This document shows, one piece after another, positions 7,910 through 17,100 of a stretch of 24,122 nucleotides of DNA; position 1 is the first letter of the stretch; each line of letters opens with the position of its first letter. The notes beneath the pieces are model-generated. The model was not told where the DNA came from. It was given only the letters and a program-made list of their open reading frames with translations, and ran no database searches. Source of the stretch: JADJLQ01 sp034439915 (GTDB lineage Bacteria > Bacteroidota > Bacteroidia > Chitinophagales > Saprospiraceae); NCBI GenBank assembly GCA_034439915.1, contig JAWXBI010000011.1, positions 1 through 24,122 on the forward strand, written 5' to 3'. The translations under genes and the position numbers were made by a program.

Positions 7910-10714
7910 TCATTGTCGACTCTTAGCGTTTTCTAAACTAACCTGTACCATATGTTTGTATATCCCTTGTATTGTACGAATGCAGAAATCTTTATATCCC
8001 GGTTCTGTACGTATCCGTTTCCAGAATAAAATGTCATCGGGATTAGCCCCGATCAGCGCCAAAGATTGTTCAGCGGTATTCATAACATCCAATACTTGCT
8101 CTTTGGAAATCTCGGTATAATCGGATCCCGATCTATTGAAGCCCGATAAATCAATTCGGGCTGGATTACCAACAGGGCCATGAAGAGATGCTTGTTTAGA
8201 AGCATCAGCTTCATTAATTCCAGCTGCTTCTTTAAATCCCGGAATTAATTTGGATAAAATCAAGTTCGCTTGATCCACTTTTGATTGCAGGTCTTCGAGT
8301 TGATGTTGATGTTCAACTACCACTTTACTGATATCTCCGTCGTTTAATCCTATTGCTACGTTGATAAGTTTATAAGCATCCTTGTCTGAGGATGACCAGG
8401 CAACACCAACGATATTGATGTAATCTTCTGTTTGCATACTGGATGGAGCAATTGCTTTGCCAGTACCATCGTGATTGCCGGAAGGGAGTATATAATCCCC
8501 GGCATTTACCTTACCTAAGACAAAAACAGGGACCTGACCCATAAATGCTACTTTTTCATAGGCTTCTTTTTGTTCAGGATCTGGCATATTGCCTAATACA
8601 ATGGGTTTGGTTGAAATCACTAATAATTTGTTGGTGGCATCGGTATGTTTCGAAATCTGACCATTTTTTAAACCTACAATATAGCCTGGTAGAAAGTGCT
8701 CAGCTGTATCGGCTTTGGGCAGCCATTCTGCATAATCGCCACTTCCTGATTCATAGGTTACCCCGATGCGGCTGGCATAGTAGGATACAAACTCGCTTTT
8801 ACGATCTATAAAATCATCTCTTACAATGACCGCTCTGGCCAAGGCAGTTGCCCTCGCACCGGCTTCTAACAGCGATTTAATGATCAAAGAAACTATGGGT
8901 ACTGTTCCGCATACACCTAAACCTGCACAAGTAGTAGATGAAGCTGCTGCTGCTACTACACCTAAAATAGCTCCAGTCATATGATAAGCTGCAGTGACCA
9001 CCGTTATTTCTGCAAATTTTAAATCGGTTCTGACAACGGTAAGTTCTCGGTTGTAATTGGCATTGGATAGGTATTCCGAAGAATTCTGACCCTCTATTCT
9101 TCCCACTACAAATGAATTACCATTTCTAAACTCAACAAAGTTATTTGCCCACCCGGGAGCCGCATTATTGATTTTAATACTGATTCCGTTTTGATTTGAA
9201 TAGTTTGTAAAACTGGCAACAAAAGGATCTGAGGAATAAACTCCCAGGGTACTGTTAAGTGTGGTAACACCATGCACTTGTAAAGTTTTATTTATCACCG
9301 AAACACCTCCGACATTAAGACGTTTACGGATACTGACACCACCGAGTACTTTCATAGCACCAGTGAGGGAATCCATGGATTCTGTTACATCCTGTATGGT
9401 GGTCATCCCTCCTATCATAGCAGCAGCACCAACATTCAGGTTTAAGCCAATACCCACACCGCCAGAAACTTTTAAAGCACCAGTTCCGGGACTGGTAGAT
9501 TGGGTTTGATCCTGAATAGTTACAGCACCTCCAAAAGCAACCGGTCCACCAAATTTTGCTACTCCACCTATATATAAATTTTCTCTGATATAAGTTCCAC
9601 CATTAACCTGGATAGCGCCTGATGGTGCAATACCTGAAGTATCTGTTGAAAATTGGGAAGTGATCTTAAACCGATCCATAAAGGTTGCCATCGAATCCAC
9701 CCGAAGTGTTCCGGAGAGATAGGTTGGACTCTGATTGGTAACAGTGAGCGCATCGTTGAGATTCGTTACAGAATCTACCTGCAATGTTCCAGTCAAATAC
9801 GTAGGACTACTTCGGTTTACAAAAAACCTGGCGTTGATATCCGTATTGCCATCGACATTGAGTGTTGATTTCAAATCGGTCGCTTGATCCACTGTAAGTT
9901 GACCGGTGAGGTAGGTCGGGCTTTGATTTTGAACGGTAAATGGTCCGTAATTTATAGTTACACCGCTCACGGTATTGAGTCGTACATTTTTTTCAATGAT
10001 CAGTGAGTCGCCTATAGTGGCGTTGCCGATCACATTCATATTTTGGCCGACAGAAAGGTTTTTGCCTACATTAAAATTAAGTTTAGTAACAATGTCTCCG
10101 GTAGAGCGTATTCTCAATCTTTCAATATTATCAGTGATCAAAATCAAATCCACTAAATCAGTGGTACCCAGCGCATTGATATGATAGGGGTTGCCAGCTT
10201 CATTAGTCTTAGCGTTGCCAAAGACGGACCAGGTATTGGAAATCACACCCGGTTCGGGAGGTGCAAATCCGGCTGTAGGTAAGGTTGTTTTGTTTATAAT
10301 CTGGCTAGCTGTACCAGCATGAATGGCATAAGGAACGGATTGTAATTTACTGCTGCTGATGGAAGCAAATTCAGCTTGCGATTTGTCTTTTATTGCCACT
10401 TCCATCCAAATATTTTGTGTATTCCAGGGGATCAGACCAAATTGTCCTCGTGTGATTTTACCTTCACCTACTACCAGGTTGAATAATCCGAGTTTATTGG
10501 TAGTCACTTCATGAGTCTCCCTGTAATGATAGGTTCGTAATTGATCATCCTGGCCGTACAAAGAAATTTTTAAATTGATTTTTTGGTTCTGCAGGAGCTC
10601 TCCTTTTAGGTTTCGTGCTGCTACCTGGTAATTCATGCCTTTAGGTATTACCTGAGCATTGGTTGACACCAACAGTAAGAATTGGATCAATAGAATTAAA
10701 TATGATTTTTTCAT
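7910..10714 (-). CDS. Tail-fibre-like surface protein with Peptidase_G2/IMC-like domain, paralogue 2
   Basis: Middle paralogue, 934 residues from the ATG at 10714, which opens a clean signal peptide ('MKKSYLILLIQF', ending 'STNAQ'). The frame is open upstream to 10852, inside the previous gene, but those extra 46 residues are not shared with the paralogues and would bury the signal. The domain order matches its neighbours: N-terminal domain, shaft with 'TGALKVSGGVGIGLNLNVGAA', the 'NGISIKINN.APGWANNFVEFRN' module, a hydrophobic insert with 'CAGLGVC', the 'SGSGDYAEWLP' domain continuing to 'GDYILPSG', then a coiled coil. Over the first 33 mature residues it matches paralogue 1 at 24 positions. 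It lies 76 bp after paralogue 1 and 38 bp before paralogue 3, so one transcript is likely. No T9SS tail is visible. Confidence 0.87.
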   Translation of the reverse strand: MKKSYLILLIQFLLLVSTNAQVIPKGMNYQVAARNLKGELLQNQKINLKISLYGQDDQLRTYHYRETHEVTTNKLGLFNLVVGEGKITRGQFGLIPWNTQNIWMEVAIKDKSQAEFASISSSKLQSVPYAIHAGTASQIINKTTLPTAGFAPPEPGVISNTWSVFGNAKTNEAGNPYHINALGTTDLVDLILITDNIERLRIRSTGDIVTKLNFNVGKNLSVGQNMNVIGNATIGDSLIIEKNVRLNTVSGVTINYGPFTVQNQSPTYLTGQLTVDQATDLKSTLNVDGNTDINARFFVNRSSPTYLTGTLQVDSVTNLNDALTVTNQSPTYLSGTLRVDSMATFMDRFKITSQFSTDTSGIAPSGAIQVNGGTYIRENLYIGGVAKFGGPVAFGGAVTIQDQTQSTSPGTGALKVSGGVGIGLNLNVGAAAMIGGMTTIQDVTESMDSLTGAMKVLGGVSIRKRLNVGGVSVINKTLQVHGVTTLNSTLGVYSSDPFVASFTNYSNQNGISIKINNAAPGWANNFVEFRNGNSFVVGRIEGQNSSEYLSNANYNRELTVVRTDLKFAEITVVTAAYHMTGAILGVVAAAASSTTCAGLGVCGTVPIVSLIIKSLLEAGARATALARAVIVRDDFIDRKSEFVSYYASRIGVTYESGSGDYAEWLPKADTAEHFLPGYIVGLKNGQISKHTDATNKLLVISTKPIVLGNMPDPEQKEAYEKVAFMGQVPVFVLGKVNAGDYILPSGNHDGTGKAIAPSSMQTEDYINIVGVAWSSSDKDAYKLINVAIGLNDGDISKVVVEHQHQLEDLQSKVDQANLILSKLIPGFKEAAGINEADASKQASLHGPVGNPARIDLSGFNRSGSDYTEISKEQVLDVMNTAEQSLALIGANPDDILFWKRIRTEPGYKDFCIRTIQGIYKHMVQVSLENAKSRQ

Positions 10715-10790
10715 ATTATATATATTCTTATGAAGTATATTCTTCATCAATACCGGGATATGTCTTAGGATAGAAATCATGTTTGTGCAG

Positions 10791-13589
10791 TTATTGACGG
10801 GGTCTGATTTTTTGCAATTGTGCACGTATCTCTTTGTTCTCTTCAATTCCAAGATCCTTGATGAATTGATCGATGTATCCGGGATCCGATTTGATATGTT
10901 TCCATATTTCTACCGCTTCCAGGCTACCGCCATTTTCAATAAATGTTTTTTCGACCACGCCCATTGTTTCCATCATTTGAGTTTTTCTTATTTCAATAAC
11001 ACTGATTGGATTGGGTGTGCCGGCAAAACTTGGTTTTGGCGATTTGGAGGCAGAACTCGAAATGGATTGAGTGGAAGTTTCAGCTTCGGTAAAATCTGCC
11101 GCTTCTTTAAATCCAGGAACCATTTTGACCAATACCTTATTTGTTTCATTAAACTCTGTTTCCAGTTTATCGATCATTTTTTCCTGATCAACGATCACTT
11201 TATTAATATCTCCGGTATACAATCCTATAGCAACATTGATATAACTCAATGTATCATTCATGGAACCTGACCAGGCCACACCAACTATTCGGGAATAGTC
11301 TTCCACTCTCATATTTGCAGGTATACAAGCAATACCCCATCCATCTTCTTTTCCGGATGGGAGAATATAATCGCCTGGATTTACAATACCGTTGACTAGT
11401 ACAGGCACCTGTCCCAAAAAAGCTACTTTTTCGTAATTGCGGATCTGTTCCGGATCGGGCATATTGCCTAGTACAATAGGCATGGTTGATATGACCAATA
11501 ATTTACTGTTATGTGTTATTTTTTTGGTGATCTTCCCACTATTCATACTGACTATATCACCTGCTATAAAATGTTCAGCGGTATCTGACTTTTGCAACCA
11601 CTCTGCATAATCTCCGGAGCCGGATTCATAAGTCACTCCATATCTGGCCGCTTTATAAGCAATGAACGCATCCTTATTATCAAAAGCCCTGTCCAAACCA
11701 ACACCTGCGAGTGAAACTGCTATAATCCTAAGTGCCAACTTTGCAACTGCAACAATAATCAAACTGGGTATTGGAAAAGTTACACAAGCGCCTAGACCCA
11801 AACAGGCCGTGGAAGAAGAGGCTGCTGCCGCCACATCTGCTGAAGCCATAGCGACATTGAGTGCTGCTTCAATTACAATAAGTTCTGCCGCATCTACCCA
11901 GGTATTGATCAACGTCAATCGGCGGACATAATCCGGATTGCTGGTATATTGAGAGCCGTTTTCACCTTCTATTCTACCTACTACACCACCTCCACTATTT
12001 CTAAATTCTACAAAATTATTGGACCAACCCGGGTTGGGATTTGCTACCTGAATACTGATACCGTTTTGATCGGTACTATTGATAAATTCTGCGATATAGT
12101 TACTCGCGTTCGTAACATTTAATACATTAGTTAATGTGGTAACCCCATTTACCGTAAATGCATTAGCAATGGATACGGCCCCGGCTACCTGGAGATTCCG
12201 TCTTATTCCCATGCCTCCGAAAATTTTTAAAGCTCCGGTAGTTGAATCAATAGACTGTGTCAAATCTTTTATGGTCAACATACCTCCTATGGTTGCAGCC
12301 CCGCCTACATTCAGGTTTAACCCTATACCTACTCCACCGGATACTTTTAATGCACCTGTTCCTTTACTGGTAGATTGGGTACCATCGGTGATAGCAACTG
12401 CTGCTCCGAAACCTACGGGTCCACCAAATTTTGCAATTCCTCCTACGTATAAATTCTCTCTGATATACGCACCTCCTCCTATCTGTAAAGATCCTGAAAC
12501 AGTTGCACCTGAAGTATCAGTAGAATAAGCAGATAAAATTTTGACTCTGTCCTGGAATACAGCTCCTGAATCCACTTCTAAAGTTCCTGTTAAGTAGGTT
12601 GGGCTGATATTATTTACATTCAGCGCATCATTGATGTTGGTGATGGAATCTACTACCAGGGTTCCACTAAATTTAGACGGAGCATGTTTATTTACATATA
12701 ATCTTCCGTTTAAATGAGTTGAACGTTCAACATTAAGAGTAGTATTAAAATCAGTTATTTTGTCAACTGTTAAAGTTCCGGTCAATAAAGTGGGACTTAG
12801 ATTAGCAACAGTAAATTCTCCATAATTGATGGTTGATCCTGACACGTTATTGAGTACTACGTTTTTCTTTACAATCAGAGAATCCCCCACCATTGCATTC
12901 TCGGTGACAAACAAATGATCACCTACATTCAAGGTTTTGCCAATTTCAAAATTGAGTTTAGTGAGGATGTCACCTGTCGAAAAAATTCTCATTCGCTCTT
13001 TGTTGTTGGTGATCATGATGAGATCGACGACATCGGTAGTTCCCAATGAGTTCAGGCGGAATATATTGCCGCTGGCATCTGTTTTGGCATTTCCGAAAAC
13101 AGACCATTCAGTAGATATTACTCCGGGTTCCGGGGGTGCAAAAGTGGCTACAGGGGAAGTGTTTTGATCTACCAATCTATCCGCAGTAATTGCATGGATG
13201 GCATAAGGCACGGCCATCAGTTTGCTGCTGCTTACGGTAGCAAAGCCGGTTCTCTCTTTGTCCTGAACAGCAACTTCCATCCATATATTTTCCTGGTTCC
13301 AGGGGATCAATCCGTATTCTCCCTCTTCTTTTTTCCCCTCTCCTACAATCACGTTGAATAATCCCAGCTCATTGGTGGTGACTTCATGTATTTCTATATA
13401 ATGATCGGTTCTTCCTCCTTTCTCGTTGCCAAACAGGTATATTTTTAAACGGATAGATTCATTTGAAATGAGTTCTCCTTTTAGATTCCTCGCCACTGCC
13501 TGATAGTTCATGCCCTTGGGTATCACCTGAGCGTACCCGGCAACCAGGATGCTTATTTGAAAAACCAGGATAAAATATAACTTTTTCAT
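10791..13589 (-). CDS. Tail-fibre-like surface protein with Peptidase_G2/IMC-like domain, paralogue 1
   Basis: First of the three paralogues, 932 residues. Residues 1-21 are a signal peptide ending 'AGYAQ'. Residues 22-150 are the Bacteroidota domain 'VIPKGMNYQAVARN..GEL'. Residues 170-490 form a repetitive shaft ('SPTLLTGTLTVD', 'GTGALKVSGGVGIGLNLNVGG'). Residues 500-541 carry 'NGISIQVANPNPGWSNNFVEF' and 'GRIEG'. Residues 555-632 are hydrophobic and rich in Ala, Val and Ile, with Cys596 and Cys602 in 'CLGLGAC'. Residues 650-790 resemble Peptidase_G2: 'GDYAEW' at 659-664, then 'VISTMPIVLGN', 'VAFLGQVPV' and 'GDYILPSG'. Residues 795-830 look like a coiled coil. In phages this C-terminal domain helps trimer folding and cuts itself off; whether that happens here is unknown. 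It lies 27 bp after the small T9SS protein. Confidence 0.88.
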   Translation of the reverse strand: MKKLYFILVFQISILVAGYAQVIPKGMNYQAVARNLKGELISNESIRLKIYLFGNEKGGRTDHYIEIHEVTTNELGLFNVIVGEGKKEEGEYGLIPWNQENIWMEVAVQDKERTGFATVSSSKLMAVPYAIHAITADRLVDQNTSPVATFAPPEPGVISTEWSVFGNAKTDASGNIFRLNSLGTTDVVDLIMITNNKERMRIFSTGDILTKLNFEIGKTLNVGDHLFVTENAMVGDSLIVKKNVVLNNVSGSTINYGEFTVANLSPTLLTGTLTVDKITDFNTTLNVERSTHLNGRLYVNKHAPSKFSGTLVVDSITNINDALNVNNISPTYLTGTLEVDSGAVFQDRVKILSAYSTDTSGATVSGSLQIGGGAYIRENLYVGGIAKFGGPVGFGAAVAITDGTQSTSKGTGALKVSGGVGIGLNLNVGGAATIGGMLTIKDLTQSIDSTTGALKIFGGMGIRRNLQVAGAVSIANAFTVNGVTTLTNVLNVTNASNYIAEFINSTDQNGISIQVANPNPGWSNNFVEFRNSGGGVVGRIEGENGSQYTSNPDYVRRLTLINTWVDAAELIVIEAALNVAMASADVAAAASSSTACLGLGACVTFPIPSLIIVAVAKLALRIIAVSLAGVGLDRAFDNKDAFIAYKAARYGVTYESGSGDYAEWLQKSDTAEHFIAGDIVSMNSGKITKKITHNSKLLVISTMPIVLGNMPDPEQIRNYEKVAFLGQVPVLVNGIVNPGDYILPSGKEDGWGIACIPANMRVEDYSRIVGVAWSGSMNDTLSYINVAIGLYTGDINKVIVDQEKMIDKLETEFNETNKVLVKMVPGFKEAADFTEAETSTQSISSSASKSPKPSFAGTPNPISVIEIRKTQMMETMGVVEKTFIENGGSLEAVEIWKHIKSDPGYIDQFIKDLGIEENKEIRAQLQKIRPRQ

Positions 13590-13616
13590 GTTGATGAATA
13601 TCGTGTTAGGAACATG

Positions 13617-14114
13617 TTAGAGCTTAATTACTTTAAACGAATTGATCCGGTAGCCTTTGGTGCTTACCACCGAAAGCATATACATGCCTTCCGGAAGGTG
13701 TTTTACATTCAGTTGTATCTCCGGTGTTCCAGCGGGAACCCATTGCGTATATATCGTTTTTCCAGTTACATCCACCAGCGTCAGTTTTAAGTCTTCTTCT
13801 TCCGGTGTTTTAATAAAGACATTCAGCAATTCCTGGGTGGGGTTTGGAAAAATTTTAATATCATAGCCGTCAGCCGATGGAGAAACCGGTCTGGTCGATA
13901 ACAGGGGTTGATGAAATCCTTCGGTATACCATTTTTCCTTTGTGGTTACACTTTCTACAAACGTCTCCCCCAGGGTCCATTCCAGGCTCATATTTTGTTT
14001 GGTATGAACCCCTCCGGCCGGGGCCAGCACCGATTGCCCGTTTACCTTCATATTTGGCATGGTTATGATCAAAACCATCAGAAATTTTATATAGACGCTG
14101 CGCTTCAAGTTCAT
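13617..14114 (-). CDS. Small secreted protein with T9SS type A sorting domain
   Basis: 165 residues. A signal peptide (about 1-27, ending 'VNGQ') precedes a short domain with 'SLEWTLGETFVES' and 'YTEGFHQPLL', a module often placed just before T9SS tails in Bacteroidota. Residues about 84-165 form the sorting domain: 'IKIFPNPTQELLNVFI', 'LTLVDVTGKTIYT', 'LPEGMYMLSVVS' and a final 'FKVIKL'. This domain directs export across the outer membrane by the Por/T9SS machinery and is normally removed, which would leave a mature product of only about 55 residues. It starts 9 bp after the large glycine-rich protein and ends 27 bp before paralogue 1, so it is probably co-transcribed. The role of the mature part is not recognised. 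Confidence 0.85.
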   Translation of the reverse strand: MNLKRSVYIKFLMVLIITMPNMKVNGQSVLAPAGGVHTKQNMSLEWTLGETFVESVTTKEKWYTEGFHQPLLSTRPVSPSADGYDIKIFPNPTQELLNVFIKTPEEEDLKLTLVDVTGKTIYTQWVPAGTPEIQLNVKHLPEGMYMLSVVSTKGYRINSFKVIKL

Positions 14115-14123
14115 CTTACTTTA

Positions 14124-17100
14124 TTATTGAGTATGGATCATTTTTTTTGTGGTTAGGGTGGAAGGGGTTTCCAGTGTATAATAATAGACACCGGGGCCTC
14201 TTAATTCACTCCCCAATACCTCTACCTGATTTAATCCGGACTTGCCTATGCCCTCCTGTTGCCAGATCGATCGACCTGTCAAATCGGATATTATGATTTT
14301 ATAGGACTCCGTTTGGGATACCCTGAACTCAATCCAGGTAGAACTATGGAAAGGATTGGGGTAGTTTTGTAATAAAACAAGACCTGACTGCCTGGCGGAT
14401 GTTTTTAACTCATTGATTTCACCCAATCCTCCCTGCCCCTCTATCTTGACCAGAGTTACCGAAAGCGGTACTTTTATTTTGGATTTATTTTTTATACTGA
14501 TTAAATCCGGACAGCCATCTCCCGACCCATCCTGCAAAAGGATATACGTTTTGCAAAAATCATACTGGCCAGATTCATCCCATACATAGATATCCAGAGG
14601 GATGGAAGCACTCCTTCCGTTTGGAATATCCAGACAGGTAAATTCCTTTTTTATGGCCGTTGGGTCCGTACCAAAACTAAATGTCAACTTTGATTTGATT
14701 GTACAGTTATCATAACTGCCTGCATCCAGGTCTCTAGCCCAGATGGTCACACTGCCCACAGAGGGCATAACCAGGGTGGCAATACCATTGTAACAGTACG
14801 GAGTTGGTTTTTTACAATCATTTACTGTGAGTATAAAAGCGCAGGTGTCTTCATTTCCACAGCGGTCACTGACTATTACATGTACCAGTGATTTACCCGG
14901 TAAGGGAAGCTCGTCCAGGTTTGTCACACCGGCCTTACTTTTTTTATTGATACTGGTTTTATTATATCTTTTTTCCGACAGGTCCGCGGGTGCCGGGTTT
15001 TCATCCATTTCCCATCGGTAGCTGAGTTGATCGGCCGGGGTACACTGGTCCGAGCCTGTAAAGTTTATAAGGGTTGATGGAGACTGGCATTGCTCATCGT
15101 ATACACATATCGTGGTGTCCCGGCAGGATTGGGTAGGCGCTATGGTATCGATCACCTTAATCACCTGTACATAAATGATGACTCCATCCCCATTGTCTTT
15201 TATATGGCGATACACACATGGCCGGTGGGTGGTGTCTGCTATCAACCGATCGTCCACCAGTACATCCGGGTCCCGCTTGACCGCGTTGGGTATGGTAGCG
15301 TCAAATTTACACCAATCGACCAGGCGCCAGGTGCGGATTATTTTATAACATGCGTCCGGTACTATATCATATATTTCATCCGTATAAATGGCTCCTACTA
15401 ATTCACAGGCATCATCCAGGATCTCCGGTTTACCGATATGTTCAGGAGTGAGCAGTTGGTGATTCCCGCAGTTGGAAACTATATCTTCCGGAAAGATTGC
15501 CTCAAAATCAGAGCGGTGGCGGGTCACTATTTTCTGGTCGACAGAAACCGCATTGCCGCATACATCCTTCAGGGTCCAGGTGCGTAATAACCATCCATTG
15601 CCGCACTGATCAGTGACGCCTGAATCGGTAACCGTAAGTCCTGCGGTATCCACACTACAATTGTCCCAGATCCAAAACCGCCCTGGGCCTGCTTCTTCAG
15701 CTCCTGGTGGTCCAGTATGAAATACTGGTCTTGAAAAAGCTGTTTCCGGATCAATGCTGACAGCCTGATCATAGGCATCCAGGCACAACCAGCTATGACA
15801 ATATACCGGAGCCCAGGTACCCGGAATGGTTTCACACGGAACGGGGTCCCCGTGAACATCCTCGTGTGTATGTCCATAGATTATACCGCCGTACCAGCCC
15901 AGGGGTTTTCCCACAGGATCCACCGCATCACCCAGGTCTCCGTCATTTTCTTTGAGACATTCGATTTCATGGTAGGCCGCTTGATTTCCATCGGACCAGG
16001 TATGATCTTTTGCATTGTCTTTTTCATAACTCTCATCCGAACATTGGGCGTATTCATATTGGTTGGAGGGGGTCGATGAAACATTATCACAATACCAGAA
16101 TATATCTTGCGGATTTTCTGCTACCGGTCCCGTTTTATCATCCACCGTTACCCGCACCATACCGTCTTTCCACAACATCCGCGAGCAGGTGTTACCCGGT
16201 GGATTTCCATTTGTGCCATTCAATGAACTACCCATCAACCCTAAGCGGGGCCAATAAAATTCAAAATTGCACAGTTCTGCAGCTCCGGCTCCGATATATG
16301 CTGGACTAAAATCATCCAACCCCGCTACTGCAAACCATTCGGACAGCAACGGATCGCAGAATACCAGCGGATACCGCCAATTACAATCTTTGGGGGCGTT
16401 AAACTTCGTATAATCCGCATGGATGGAATATCCAAAATTCAGGTTATGGTCTGCCCGGTAATGGCTTCGCGGATAACCCGCATTATATAAAAACCATTGA
16501 TGTTCCGAACACGGCCAGATATGCGGATCATACCGCGGTATCCCGCAGGCTTCCCATACCCTCACCACAATCTGGTATTCCTTGCACGCACTCAGGTCCA
16601 GATAATCCTTAAATATATAGGAAGCGATATAGTCTTCAATATAAAAATCATAATATTCCCGGCTGTCGAGATAGTCTTTTATCCCGCATTGCGCTATGAT
16701 GGCATTATATACATATTGACGGGCCGAGTTTACCGAGTCCAGGTTGGCTATCGCAAAATGTAATACATCACAACAGTTGTCCCGGCTTCCATTGTCCAGA
16801 TCTTTGGCATATACCCTCGACCAACACGTCGCCGGGTCCACCGTCAATCGCGTCGGGCCATCCAGCACTAATTCCGGCGGTGTTTCGTCTACCACGCATA
16901 CCGTAATGACCGTGTCGTATCTGTTCAGACACCCATCCACCACACGCACATCTACTCGGTGACACTGGACCCCATATACCCCATTGGTAGCCGGTAATAA
17001 TAATTTACCCGGCAGGCTACCCTGTTTGATGATAATTGTACCCGGATGCGTTATTGTCGTATAGCTTGCGGTATAGCTCTGTTTTATGTTTGGGCTGCAA

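Noticed and set aside
7910..7913. ATGA start/stop overlap coupling paralogues 2 and 3
   Set aside because: The ATG at 7913 adds 14 residues before the signal peptide that the paralogues lack; the ATG at 7871 fits them better.
10715..10852. Extended N-terminus of paralogue 2 overlapping paralogue 1
   Set aside because: The extra 46 codons lie partly inside the end of paralogue 1, are absent from the other copies and would bury a clean signal peptide.
10779..11270. 163-codon plus-strand reading frame
   Set aside because: It lies inside paralogue 1 on the opposite strand and has no family resemblance; paralogue alignment clearly supports the minus strand.
5046..13589. Prophage or phage tail cluster
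   Set aside because: Tail-fibre-like repeats are present, but all three proteins have Sec signals and no phage structural, lysis, integrase or replication gene is seen.
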